Below are positions 10,201 to 17,854 of a DNA stretch of 54,240 bases, one piece after another. Origin of the DNA: Candidatus Poribacteria bacterium. GTDB taxonomy: Bacteria > Poribacteria > WGA-4E > WGA-3G. The DNA lies in assembly GCA_022826805.1 (NCBI GenBank), contig JAJDUH010000052.1:1-54240 (forward strand), written 5' to 3'. The stretch's first letter is position 1. The number at the start of each line of letters is the position of its first letter. The position numbers and the translations under genes are program-made. Under the pieces are notes generated by a model. It worked only from the letters and a program-made list of their open reading frames with translations, did not search any database and was not told the origin of the DNA.

Positions 10201-11082
10201 CGGTAAGAGGTCTCCTGCCAACTGTTCAATCGTAAACCGGTCGAAGGGCATATTTTTATTTATTGCCTCAATTACCCAATCGCGGTAGGGCCACATTTCA
10301 CGGTAGTTATCTAAATGGAGTCCGTGAGTATCCCCGTAACGTGCAACGTCTAACCAGAACCGTGCGAGGTGTTCGCCGTATTCAGGCTTCGCCATGAAGG
10401 CTTCAATAACCTTCTCATAAGCGTCCGGTGACTCATCTTCGAGGAATTTGTGGATCTCTTCGCGGGTCGGCGGCAAGCCGGTGAGATCAAAACTTAGGCG
10501 GCGGATCAGGGTGCGTTTGTCGGCTTCGTTCGCTGGCGTTAGCCCCTCTTTTTCAAGGCGTGAGAGTATGAATGCGTCAATGGGGTTTCGGATCCAGTCT
10601 TGGTCTTTGACCTCGGGGGGGGCTGGACGGACTGGTGTGGTAAATGCCCAGTGTTCTTCCCATTTCGCGCCTTCGCGAATCCATTGAGCGATAACATCAA
10701 CCTGTTCAGGTGTCAGCGTCTTGTTGAAGCCCGCCGGCGGCATACGGTAGTGGTCATCATTAGAGACGATACGAAGATGCAGTTCGCTCTCTTCGGGTTT
10801 ACCTGGAACGATCACCGGATATCCGCTCGGTTCGGAGAACGCGCCTGATTTCGTATCAAGCCGCAGATTAGCCTCCCGTGTTTTCGCATCCGGTCCGTGG
10901 CAGGCGAAACAATTATCTGCAAGAATAGGTCGGACATCAAGGTTGTAATCAACCGTTGCTTGCACAGATTCGTTCTGCTCTGCAGATACCGAGGAAAGCC
11001 CCAGTATAGCGATACAGAAACACACCAACACAGACAAGGACGTGATGGGCGTTAGTGAAATTGTATTGTTAGCAGTTTTCAC
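7252..11082 (-). CDS. PSD1 cytochrome protein: cytochrome C, DUF1549 and DUF1553
   Basis: The protein has 1276 residues, starting at a GTG preceded by GGGAGAGG. A hydrophobic signal segment covers about residues 14-34. A planctomycete-type cytochrome C domain follows, with haem motif CFACH at residues 58-62. DUF1549 contains a second haem-like motif CAQCH. A middle region resembles carbohydrate-binding jelly-roll folds (WHAAGPFTA, LKVWLNGTEI). DUF1553 is C-terminal (HPLTARVAINRFWQDVFGVG, RESLYTFW-like end). The partner is the DUF1501 protein. A roughly 70-residue acidic, low-complexity Asp/Glu/Ala/Thr tract (about residues 515-588, bases 9317-9535) interrupts the middle and is probably a flexible linker. 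Likely extracytoplasmic, redox-linked polymer breakdown; the substrate is unknown. Confidence 0.9.
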   Translation of the reverse strand: MKTANNTISLTPITSLSVLVCFCIAILGLSSVSAEQNESVQATVDYNLDVRPILADNCFACHGPDAKTREANLRLDTKSGAFSEPSGYPVIVPGKPEESELHLRIVSNDDHYRMPPAGFNKTLTPEQVDVIAQWIREGAKWEEHWAFTTPVRPAPPEVKDQDWIRNPIDAFILSRLEKEGLTPANEADKRTLIRRLSFDLTGLPPTREEIHKFLEDESPDAYEKVIEAFMAKPEYGEHLARFWLDVARYGDTHGLHLDNYREMWPYRDWVIEAINKNMPFDRFTIEQLAGDLLPEPTLEQKIATGFNRCHVTTSEGGSIDEEYYVRYAIDRANTTSTVWMGLTVGCAQCHDHKYDPITQKEFYQLYAYFNNITEKAMDGNRKDSPPVVKLPTPEQEVELAAFDEQIADLDDQTKAPIPEVDATQIAWENRMPRWTTLKPTSLYSKGGATLEILEDYSVLASGTNPEQEIYEVIAELPPGKWSAVRLEGITHESLPKAGVGRSDNSNVVLTDFAVFIAPSAADSDASSAEDVAHSDAETETQADNAAVGDADVEGEAGSTPTPDTDTEVAAEDAPVDEADAENETTNTDSDDPWTRVPIVQAWADHEQALGEDGLSGVVAKAIDDKPETGWALDRKSENRQAIFLVAAPFGMEGGQLKIRLKHEFDLRQKSLGRFRLALTDAPTIYPIGSKMTLGDWHAAGPFTAAHGNIAFYKVYEPETKNVNTNDTFEVNGKTIKWEKQAHWVDGQVHNDIVGESSATYLSRNITSVTQQRAQLSIGSNDALKVWLNGTEILSKNVQRDAGVDQEQFQVQLKPGNNALLLKIVNYSGLSGFYFRIETEAPMTPADVVEIVGMPRSERETEQQAKIRDYYRQNLTPDKTLNENTQRAFADLKALFVDLAEVQQKRDTLDAELTTTLVMEEREEPRGAYVLARGEYQNRREQVYPQTPAVLPGVPTDAPPNRLGFAEWLLSPEHPLTARVAINRFWQDVFGVGIVETAEDFGTQGTPPVHPKLLDWLATEFIASGWDVQKMLKLMLTSATYRQHSQVTPEKLERDADNRLLSRGPRYRLDAEMVRDNALALGGLLYTKIGGPSVKPPQPDGLWKAVGFTGSNTDTFVQDTGADKVYRRSLYTFWKRTAPPPQMNILDAPSREACAIRRERTNTPMQALMLMNDPQFFEAARAFAERAIKEGGETPEARIAYLFEMATARLPKPVEEALLLKTFQAHYQELEADPEAAKALITVGESAPDETLDAVEVAAWTMLANLILNLDEVLNKG

Positions 11083-11205
11083 AGAAATCCTCTCCCTTTA
11101 ATGTACTGTAACAGATTTAGCATATTGTGACGCTGCGCTATTCAAAAGGTTTAGCAATGTTGCTACATTTTATGCTGTCGTTGCTTTTTTGTCAAATATT
11201 TTTCA

Positions 11206-11234
11206 TTGACAATCGGAAAAAATTGCCGTATAAT
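11206..11234 (+). promoter_or_regulatory. Consensus sigma-70 promoter
   Basis: TTGACA at 11206-11211 and TATAAT at 11229-11234 with a 17-bp spacer, a perfect match to consensus. It points at the PD-(D/E)XK gene, giving a leader of about 70 nt. Confidence 0.8.
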
Positions 11235-11308
11235 TTTCACAATATGATTGATCTTGTCTGCACGTTTTTTCCGTGACTAAAAATTGCTATAAGCGGAGAG
11301 ATAACAGC

Positions 11309-11905
11309 ATGGCATTTAGCGATTTCAAGACGATACCTGATGTTCAGAAAAAATTTGGCATCCGACACATCGAAAATGACTTTATAAAGATTGAGGAAGG
11401 CTTATCACCTTCGGAACAATTTCTGAAAGAATTGGAATTCAGCAGACAGTATATTCCTGTTTTGGCGTCTGAGGGGGCGCGCTGTGAAGCCGTTATCTAC
11501 CCTATTTTGCGGGAAGTGTATAAAGCGTACGCGACTAACTACGCGCTATGGATAAAGGAACCTCTTGCCTACGATGAAACTCTGAGCGGCACGCCCGATT
11601 ACTTTGTCGCAACAAGGTCTGAATTGGGCATGCTCATTGTAGGCACACCATTGATAATGCTGGTGGAAGCGAAAAAAAACGACTTTGAACTGGGTTGGGG
11701 ACAATGCCTCGCGGAGTTGGTAGCCGCACAAAAAATAAATGCCGACGCGGATGTCCCCGTTCACGGTATTGTCAGCGATGGAAGATCGTGGGAATTTGGA
11801 TACCTCATTGGCGATTCCTTCACCCGAAATAGAACAAGTTTTAGCGTAGACGATTTGCCAACCCTCTTTGGCGCAGTTGATTTCGTCTTCAAAGCCGCAA
11901 GTTAG
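11309..11905 (+). CDS. PD-(D/E)XK nuclease-fold protein
   Basis: The protein has 198 residues. The chosen ATG follows GGAGAG at good distance; an upstream TTG-type extension in frame is less likely. The nuclease core is readable: E60 in a helix, GTPDYF with D97, and LVEAKK with E120 and K122 as the E-x-K pair, then a helix GWGQCLAELVAAQ with a conserved Gln. This is the restriction-endonuclease-like fold. Proteins like this occur as lone genes of unknown role or as parts of restriction and defence systems; no methyltransferase for DNA is adjacent here. A perfect promoter lies upstream. The 3' end overlaps the convergent methyltransferase gene by 17 bp. The fold is fairly sure, the activity is inferred. 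Confidence 0.75.
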   Translation: MAFSDFKTIPDVQKKFGIRHIENDFIKIEEGLSPSEQFLKELEFSRQYIPVLASEGARCEAVIYPILREVYKAYATNYALWIKEPLAYDETLSGTPDYFVATRSELGMLIVGTPLIMLVEAKKNDFELGWGQCLAELVAAQKINADADVPVHGIVSDGRSWEFGYLIGDSFTRNRTSFSVDDLPTLFGAVDFVFKAAS

Positions 11906-12671
11906 ACGCATCTATCCTCTCAAAAATGATAACATGCTGCCACGGCAAGTCATCAAACGTTTCTACCCAAACAAGCGGATGTGGTGTCGCCTCTTTAATC
12001 ACCTGCAACTCACTCATTTTGTGCAAACGTTTGATTGGCACACCCGGATCCTCGGCGCGGTATTCGATGAAAGCAACTCTGCCACCCGGTTTGAGTGCAC
12101 GACAGATATTTTGCATCATCTCGTACGGATGCGAAAATTCATGGTAGACATCCACCATAATCGCCAAATCTACCGATTCCGGCGGCAATTTCGGGTCGGT
12201 AATTGTGCCTAAGACCCCTTTGATATTGGTAATACCTTCTTCCGCCATTTTCTCAGCAAGAATGTCAAGCATCTCCTGCTGAATTTCAACACCGTAGATG
12301 GTCCCTGTCTCGCCGATTTTCGGAGAGATTCTCCGAGCGATATAGCCTGTCCCGACACCGATATCCGCCACAACATCCCCCTCTTTAAGTTTTAACAACC
12401 CAACAAGGATATTTGGCATCTCTTCACGTTCACGCTCAGGACGCTCTAACCATTCCGCCCCTTGATGTCCCATCACGCGAGAGATTTCGCGTCCCATGTA
12501 GATTTTACCGATACCGTCACGGCTTGGTTTGCGCCGTTCGTAGTGTGTGCTCGCTGGACGCGTAGCATCGGTCTCTGAGTGCTGTTCGCTGTTGGACAGA
12601 ATTGTTACACAGTTCAACAGGAACAACAGAACGATAATGCTTGCAAAGTGTTTGGTGGTTTTCGGTTTCAT
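11889..12671 (-). CDS. Exported class I SAM-dependent methyltransferase
   Basis: The protein has 260 residues. The N-terminus (IIVLLFLLNCVTIL) is a signal peptide or membrane anchor, unusual for a methyltransferase since SAM is cytoplasmic, but common in this protein family of Planctomycetes-like bacteria. The SAM-binding motif is VADIGVGTGYIARRI at about residues 98-112, with a later acidic motif (LAIMVDVYHEF). The protein substrate or metabolite is unknown. Its start is 3 bp after the stop of the dehydrogenase at 12675-13718, so the two are co-transcribed. Its 3' end overlaps the convergent nuclease-like gene. Confidence 0.85.
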   Translation of the reverse strand: MKPKTTKHFASIIVLLFLLNCVTILSNSEQHSETDATRPASTHYERRKPSRDGIGKIYMGREISRVMGHQGAEWLERPEREREEMPNILVGLLKLKEGDVVADIGVGTGYIARRISPKIGETGTIYGVEIQQEMLDILAEKMAEEGITNIKGVLGTITDPKLPPESVDLAIMVDVYHEFSHPYEMMQNICRALKPGGRVAFIEYRAEDPGVPIKRLHKMSELQVIKEATPHPLVWVETFDDLPWQHVIIFERIDASNLRL

Positions 12672-12674
12672 TGC

Positions 12675-13718
12675 TTACCATCTTCCGAGGTAAAGTCCTC
12701 GATTTTCCATTGGCATCGGCACTCGCTTTCCTTGCTGCCGTTGTGAGTCGACGATCGCGAAAACCATCTCGGTGCTTCGGTGTGCGAGGTGAATGTTGCC
12801 TTGTGTTTCAGTATCGGTGTCAATCGCATCAACAATATCCTCAATGCAACCGACAGTCCCACTTTTTCGTTGAAAGGCTGGAAATGGTGCGTCTAAAATT
12901 TCATCAAATTGCCCTTGTCGTTTACGGAGTTGAAAACCGAGTCCGTTGTTGAGCGAACGGACTGTGCCTTCGCTACAATTCACCTCAAATTCGTAAGCCG
13001 TGCCGGGAACGCTGATGCCGTTAATACCGTTCTCAAAACGGATGAACCCCATTACAATACCCGGATCGGTCTCGGTGCGGTTATCTTCAAAATCGGCATA
13101 GTCAACGGCAACATTGCCCTGTACGTATTCTATTGGAGAATCGCTTGCCAAAAACAGGAGTAGATCGGCGGCATGCGTATATCCCCAGAGTGCAGCACCA
13201 CCCGTATAGGCAATGATAGAACGTCTGTCGCCGAGCGTCCCGCTTTCGAGAATCTCACGCATTTTGATGTATCCCGGCGTGAAACGACGCTGCGTGCCGA
13301 GGTTGAACTTGATGTTATACTTTTCACATACCTCTACCATGGCATCTGCCTCTTCCATAGAGGCGCAGAGGGGCTTGTCACAATAGATGCCTTTCACGCC
13401 GTTTTCTGCGGCGAATTGCGTGATGTCGGCGTGATTGCCTGGGCGCGTGGCTATACTAATAATATCCGGTTTCTCTTGGACTATCATCTCACGATAGTCT
13501 AAATAATACTTCGGGATATCCCATTTGTTGCAAACGTATTGCGCTTTCTCTTCGACCACATCTGCAGCGGCGATGAGATCTGTTCGCTCATAAGCGGTAT
13601 ACCCTGAGGCATGCGAATACGGTAGCGCACCGAACGGTGATGCGCGAACCTCTTCATCAATTGTGCCACCCATTCTACCACAACCAACGATGCAAACACG
13701 GTATTGATTCTTTCTCAT
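12675..13718 (-). CDS. Gfo/Idh/MocA family oxidoreductase
   Basis: The protein has 347 residues from the ATG preceded by GGGAGGAGAATCCA, a strong ribosome binding site; a start 10 codons upstream lacks one. The Rossmann motif is VCIVGCGRMGG at about residues 8-18, and YCDKPLCAS replaces the more usual EKP signature with DKP. The rest is the family C-terminal fold. Sugar or cyclitol dehydrogenase activity is expected; the substrate is unknown. It forms an operon with the exported methyltransferase that follows. Confidence 0.9.
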   Translation of the reverse strand: MRKNQYRVCIVGCGRMGGTIDEEVRASPFGALPYSHASGYTAYERTDLIAAADVVEEKAQYVCNKWDIPKYYLDYREMIVQEKPDIISIATRPGNHADITQFAAENGVKGIYCDKPLCASMEEADAMVEVCEKYNIKFNLGTQRRFTPGYIKMREILESGTLGDRRSIIAYTGGAALWGYTHAADLLLFLASDSPIEYVQGNVAVDYADFEDNRTETDPGIVMGFIRFENGINGISVPGTAYEFEVNCSEGTVRSLNNGLGFQLRKRQGQFDEILDAPFPAFQRKSGTVGCIEDIVDAIDTDTETQGNIHLAHRSTEMVFAIVDSQRQQGKRVPMPMENRGLYLGRW

Positions 13719-13750
13719 TGGATTCTCCTCCCGATTCTCGGATACCATCT

Positions 13751-14070
13751 TAAATAACCCAAGTTGCTACCTACAGGATTTAGACCTGCAGACACGCTTT
13801 TTTATTCAAAAAGGTTCAGGATTTGCGCTACAAAGTAGATGCACAATCTAACAGATTATGCTACAACTGGCAACTTAGGTTTAAATAACCCAAGTTGCTA
13901 CTTTTTATAGACATAGCACTCCGCTGGAGTGCGGTGCTTTGAAACAACGATTTTCTATAGATATATCACCCCGCTGGGGTGAGGAAAGTACTGAAAACCC
14001 CTTGAGGAAAGTGCTGAAAACCCCTTGTTGAAATGTCTAAAACTTGTTAGTAGCAACTTAGGTTTAAATA
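13751..14070. repeat. Two tandem MITE-like elements with terminal inverted repeats
   Basis: Each unit begins AAATAACCCAAGTTGCTA and ends with the approximate inverse TAGCAACTTAGGTTTAAAT. Unit 1 is about 13751-13883, unit 2 about 13881-14070. Inside unit 2 are two small perfect hairpins with a GCT loop: GCACTCC-GCT-GGAGTGC (13916-13932) and CACCCC-GCT-GGGGTG (13967-13981), each preceded by TATAGA-A/C-ATA. The right end provides the stop codon of the PhyH gene. A related but filled element is at 40175-40410. No protein is encoded. Confidence 0.8.
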
Positions 14071-14903
14071 CTTAGCTCTACAACATCCTGTTTGACGATC
14101 TCTTTCGTATGCTGATAAAATGCCGTCTGCACCAGTTCCTGAACTTCCGGGGTTAACCGGTTGATGATTACCTCTGGCAGACTCGGTTTCCCTTCATATT
14201 GCGGACGATACCGCAGAATAAGAAAGCGTCTATCTCGGTCCTTCGGTTTCCACCGTAAGACCCCATGTGTTAGCAACTCAGAGATGACGACGAAATCCCC
14301 TGCCTTGGGCGTAATACTTGTGAAAATATCATCTGGTTCGGGATCAATACCGTCGGGTCCCGGCGTTAGGAGGTCTTCGGGTCTTTCAAATTTGCTCTTA
14401 TGCGAACCTGGAATGACAATCAGTCCGCCGTCGCCGGGTTGTACGTCTGTCAAATAAAAGAACGCCACGAAATCGTTGCAGTAGATATGGCTATCTTTGA
14501 CTTCATAACGGGTAAGCCAGTGCCGTCCTTCACGCGCACAGTGCAGACCTGCTGGATTCGTCCCCATCGGTTGCCGATCGGGATTGTGTTGCTCAAGCGT
14601 AAGCGTGCCAGTAACAAAGCGCGGTTTATTGAAGGTAAATTCTTTGATGAGGGGCCAGATAGCCGGATGCACCGTCATCGCCTCAAGTGATCGGTCGAAG
14701 GCGAATCCGTGTTCATATCTACCGCCTTTGCCAGGCTCTAATTCCCGCGGACGCGTTGTAAATCCTTCGGGACGCTTGTCAATCGGGGTATGAATATACC
14801 GATCCACAGCCTCTTGCGCCGCCTTCAGAGCATTGCCTTTAACAGCTCCCTCAATGTGCAAATAGCCTGTAACGTCAAACAGATAGCGTTGTTCGGGGGT
14901 CAT
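14064..14903 (-). CDS. Phytanoyl-CoA dioxygenase (PhyH) family protein
   Basis: The protein has 279 residues, usual for the family. It is a predicted Fe(II)/2-oxoglutarate dioxygenase: GDGGLIVIPGSHKSKFE and the later LTHGVLRW with its His and the following RDRRFLILRYRP with Arg are typical of the double-stranded beta-helix. The first metal pair, normally H-x-D, is not plainly present; the nearest candidate is LHCAREGRH, so the iron site may be altered. The substrate is unknown; the family hydroxylates varied small molecules. AAGGAGTGTGG precedes the ATG. The last codons and stop come from the edge of an adjacent repeat element, so the C-terminus may be slightly changed from the ancestral protein. 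Confidence 0.85.
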   Translation of the reverse strand: MTPEQRYLFDVTGYLHIEGAVKGNALKAAQEAVDRYIHTPIDKRPEGFTTRPRELEPGKGGRYEHGFAFDRSLEAMTVHPAIWPLIKEFTFNKPRFVTGTLTLEQHNPDRQPMGTNPAGLHCAREGRHWLTRYEVKDSHIYCNDFVAFFYLTDVQPGDGGLIVIPGSHKSKFERPEDLLTPGPDGIDPEPDDIFTSITPKAGDFVVISELLTHGVLRWKPKDRDRRFLILRYRPQYEGKPSLPEVIINRLTPEVQELVQTAFYQHTKEIVKQDVVELSI

Positions 14904-15006
14904 TCCACACTCCTTCTCTGCCAGCCAATTGTAGAATTGAAATTTAGAAACGCTTGTGCAACGAATTGTATCATACTTTGCAATTTTAATGTAAATTCAT
15001 TCTGCT

Positions 15007-15066
15007 ATATTTAGTTGTCAGTTATCAGTACGGATTGCGCCGCAATCCTTTCAGTTGTCAGCTAAC
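15007..15066. repeat. CAGTTNN microrepeat with internal hairpin
   Basis: TTAGTTGTCAGTTATCAGT is followed by a hairpin GGATTGC-GCC-GCAATCC and then TTTCAGTTGTCAGCTAA. The hairpin replaces spacing between two blocks of the same 7-nt unit. It lies upstream of the promoter for the TIM-barrel gene. Confidence 0.65.
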
Positions 15067-15084
15067 GCATCTGTTAATATACGC

Positions 15085-15113
15085 TTGCAACCTGTGCTTT
15101 TCTATAGTAAAAT
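15085..15113 (+). promoter_or_regulatory. Sigma-70 promoter
   Basis: TTGCAA at 15085-15090 and TAAAAT at 15108-15113 with 17-bp spacing, about 28 bp before the start of the TIM-barrel gene. Confidence 0.65.
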
Positions 15114-15140
15114 GTCAAAAAACGCAACAGAGGTTAAATA

Positions 15141-16055
15141 ATGAAACTCGGATTTGTAAGCGCAATTTTACCAGAACAGACGTTGGCAGAAGTCGTCGGG
15201 TTTGCAAGAGACACTGGCTTCGATTGTGTCGAATTGATGTGCTGGCCCAAAGGAAAAGCGGAACGGCGTTACGCCGGTGTCACGCATGTTGATGGAACAG
15301 ACTTTTCGCAAACAGAAGCAGATGAAATCCTGCGATGTGTCTCGGACGCCGGTATAACAATCAGCGGCTTAGGCTATTACCCAAATCCACTGACACCCAA
15401 CGCAACTGAAGCCGCTATCTATAGCGAACACCTCAAAAATCTGATTCTGGCTGCAGAAAGATTATCAGTAGACATTGTAAATACGTTCATCGGTAGGGAT
15501 CAGACGCGCACGATAGACGAAAATTGGGATCGTTTTAAGCGGGTGTGGAAACCATTAATCCAATTCGCTGCCGACCACGGTATTCGCATCGGTATCGAGA
15601 ATTGCCCGATGTTTTTCACAGAAGATGAGTGGCCCGCCGGGCAAAATCTCGCCTATTGTCCTGAGGTTTGGGAACGGATGTTTGAGGAAATTCCGTCTCC
15701 GAACTTTGGACTCAATTTTGATCCATCGCATTTTATATGGCTCCAGATGGACTATCTGAAACCCCTTGTGACCTTTGCGGACAGAATATTCCACGTGCAT
15801 GCAAAAGATGTCCGGTTAGACAGAGCAAAACTCGACGAGGTCGGTATCCTCGCAACACCTTTGTCATATCATACGCCGAAGCTTCCAGGACTCGGTGATG
15901 TCAACTGGGGAAGTTTCTTTTCTGTTTTAAGCGATACCGGTTATGAAGGCGCTGTCTGTGTTGAGGTAGAAGATCGGGCTTATGAAGAGACGTTGGAGAT
16001 GCGACAACGTTCCCTACAGCAGAGCCATATTTTTCTGAGGCAGTTCACTGGATGA
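15141..16055 (+). CDS. Sugar phosphate isomerase/epimerase-like TIM barrel
   Basis: The protein has 304 residues and fits the xylose isomerase-like/AP endonuclease family 2 TIM barrel (IolE-like group). Metal and substrate segments are visible: IGIENCPMFF, NFDPSHFIW and FHVHAKDVRL, followed by GLGDVNW and VEVEDR near the end. Such enzymes isomerise or epimerise sugars or inositol derivatives; the substrate is not known. AGAGGTTAA precedes the ATG. The next gene starts 18 bp downstream, so they are probably one transcript. Confidence 0.9.
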   Translation: MKLGFVSAILPEQTLAEVVGFARDTGFDCVELMCWPKGKAERRYAGVTHVDGTDFSQTEADEILRCVSDAGITISGLGYYPNPLTPNATEAAIYSEHLKNLILAAERLSVDIVNTFIGRDQTRTIDENWDRFKRVWKPLIQFAADHGIRIGIENCPMFFTEDEWPAGQNLAYCPEVWERMFEEIPSPNFGLNFDPSHFIWLQMDYLKPLVTFADRIFHVHAKDVRLDRAKLDEVGILATPLSYHTPKLPGLGDVNWGSFFSVLSDTGYEGAVCVEVEDRAYEETLEMRQRSLQQSHIFLRQFTG

Positions 16056-16073
16056 GATGGAGCAACATCTCCG

Positions 16074-17237
16074 ATGAGTAGTTACGACTGGTTGGACACA
16101 GAATACGCAGCAATAGAACAAGCGGGTTTACGCCGTCATCTTCGCACCGTCATGAGCGCGCCAACGGGAACGATTCATCTTGACGGACGCGATGTTGTGT
16201 TGCTCGGTTCAAACAACTATTTGGGGTTAAGCACACATCCCGAAGTCATCGCGGCTGCAGTCGAAGCGACGCAAACTTTTGGGACAGGGGCAAGCGGCTC
16301 GCGCTTGATTTCGGGAAATAGTGAACTGTATACAACCTTGGAAACGAACCTTGCGAAGATGAAAGGCACTGAAGCTGCGCTTGTTTTTAGTTCAGGCTAC
16401 GCTGCCAATACCAGCATCATCCCTGTGCTTGCGGGTGAAGATGACCTCATTTTAAGCGACGCGCTTAATCACGCCAGTATCATAGACGGATGTCGCCTGA
16501 GCCGTGCGAGTAAAAAAATCTATCAGCATTGCGATGTGGGACACCTTAAGACTTTGCTTTCGGCGTCTACTGCATTTCGGCGGAAACTCATCGTGACAGA
16601 CGGTGTTTTCAGTATGGACGGCGACATTGCGCCCTTACCTGACATCTATAATCTTGCTGCACAACACGACGCAATGGTTCTGGTAGACGACGCACACGGG
16701 TTCGGCGTATTAGGGAAAGACGGGAACGGCACCGTTTCGCATTTCGGTCTGGAAGGAAAAGAGATTATTCAGATGGGAACACTGAGCAAAGCGGTTGGTG
16801 CGCTCGGTGGGTATATTGCGGGAAGTCGCGCGCTGATTGAATTGCTCATCAACCGCGCCCGCAGCTTTATCTTCACGACGGGATTACCACCGGCGACGTT
16901 GGCGGCGGCGAATGCTGCGCTTGATGTAATACGGTCGTCACCAGAATTACGGAAACGCCTGTTCTCGCATGCGAAGCGTCTCAAAACAGCGTTGATTGAC
17001 TTAGGGTATACCTTATTGCCGAGCGAAACACAGATTCTTCCGGTGATATTAGGGAGTCCACAACGGGCAACACGCGTAGCAGAAGCACTACTCACCGAGG
17101 GTGTATTCGCACCAGCCATCCGCCCACCGGCTGTACCAACGGGAACCAGCCGTTTAAGACTTACCACTATGGCAACACATACAGAAGCAGAAATAGAACA
17201 GGCGATCAGGGCGTTTGCTACGCTCGGTAAAGTTTAA
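16074..17237 (+). CDS. PLP-dependent alpha-oxoamine synthase (BioF/Kbl-like)
   Basis: The protein has 387 residues, the usual length for 8-amino-7-oxononanoate synthase or 2-amino-3-ketobutyrate CoA ligase. Signature blocks are all present: LGSNNYLGLSTHPEV, GTGASGSRLISG, HASIIDGCR, VTDGVFSMDGD, LVDDAHGFGVLG, and MGTLSKAVGALGGY, whose Lys binds PLP. It condenses an amino acid with an acyl-CoA, releasing CO2. BioF versus Kbl cannot be settled; no other biotin gene is nearby. The start lies 18 bp after the isomerase stop, and the gap forms a hairpin (GAGATG with CATCTC) whose loop exposes GGAG near the start codon. Confidence 0.88.
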   Translation: MSSYDWLDTEYAAIEQAGLRRHLRTVMSAPTGTIHLDGRDVVLLGSNNYLGLSTHPEVIAAAVEATQTFGTGASGSRLISGNSELYTTLETNLAKMKGTEAALVFSSGYAANTSIIPVLAGEDDLILSDALNHASIIDGCRLSRASKKIYQHCDVGHLKTLLSASTAFRRKLIVTDGVFSMDGDIAPLPDIYNLAAQHDAMVLVDDAHGFGVLGKDGNGTVSHFGLEGKEIIQMGTLSKAVGALGGYIAGSRALIELLINRARSFIFTTGLPPATLAAANAALDVIRSSPELRKRLFSHAKRLKTALIDLGYTLLPSETQILPVILGSPQRATRVAEALLTEGVFAPAIRPPAVPTGTSRLRLTTMATHTEAEIEQAIRAFATLGKV

Positions 17238-17301
17238 AGTGTGCTAAAGTGAACTAAAGTCATTTCTGACCAGACGCAACTTTCTAACTTTAGGGCACTT
17301 T
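17236..17301. repeat. Inverted repeat AAAGTG...CTAAAGT
   Basis: Left arm AAAGTGTGCTAAAGTG at 17236-17251 pairs with AACTTTAGGGCACTTT at 17286-17301 across a 34-bp spacer. It overlaps the stop of the synthase gene and could work as a weak terminator or be a mobile palindrome. Confidence 0.6.
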
Positions 17302-17353
17302 GAACTTGCAAAATTTACTACCTGTTAATTGCCAATTTGCCAATCACGATTTC

Positions 17354-17382
17354 TTGAAATTTTTGTCCATTCATGCTAAACT
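17354..17382 (+). promoter_or_regulatory. Sigma-70 promoter with extended -10
   Basis: TTGAAA at 17354-17359, 17-bp spacer, TGC-TAAACT with the hexamer at 17377-17382. It lies about 38 bp before the cupin start. Confidence 0.65.
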
Positions 17383-17419
17383 CAGTCAAATCTTATTGCG
17401 AAAGAGAGGTGAATCAGAA

Positions 17420-17833
17420 ATGCGTACAAAAGCACATATTATCGATTTTGAGAAACAGAATCCTATCGATCGTGGAACCGGTGTGAAAACCGTGCCGTTA
17501 GCCGGTAAATGGATCGATTCGACCTCACTCACCAACGGCGTGACGATGTTTGATCCCGGTGCGGCGATCGCTCGCCACTACCACAACTGCGATGAGTCCG
17601 TTACGATTCTCGAAGGTGAAGCCTCTTGTGAAGTTGATGGCGAAGTTTTCACCATGAAAGCCTTTGATACGACATTCGTCCCCGCCGGCATTCCACACCG
17701 ATTTTGGAACGATAGCGATGCACCGATGAAAATTTTATGGACATACGCTTCGGTCAACGTAACCCGTACATTCACGGAGACAGGCGAAACGGTGCAACAC
17801 TTGTCATCGGGTGATCAGGCAGTTGTCAATTGA
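17420..17833 (+). CDS. Small cupin protein
   Basis: The protein has 137 residues from an ATG preceded by GAGAGGTG; a start 40 codons upstream is open but would lie inside the promoter region. It is a single cupin barrel with metal-binding residues RHYHNCDE, then GEASCEVDG and FVPAGIPHRFWN, giving the His-His-Glu-His set. Role could be an isomerase, dioxygenase or ligand sensor; not determinable. The M20 peptidase begins 21 bp downstream, so the two form an operon. Confidence 0.88.
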   Translation: MRTKAHIIDFEKQNPIDRGTGVKTVPLAGKWIDSTSLTNGVTMFDPGAAIARHYHNCDESVTILEGEASCEVDGEVFTMKAFDTTFVPAGIPHRFWNDSDAPMKILWTYASVNVTRTFTETGETVQHLSSGDQAVVN

Positions 17834-17854
17834 CAGGGATTGAGGAGACTTAAA

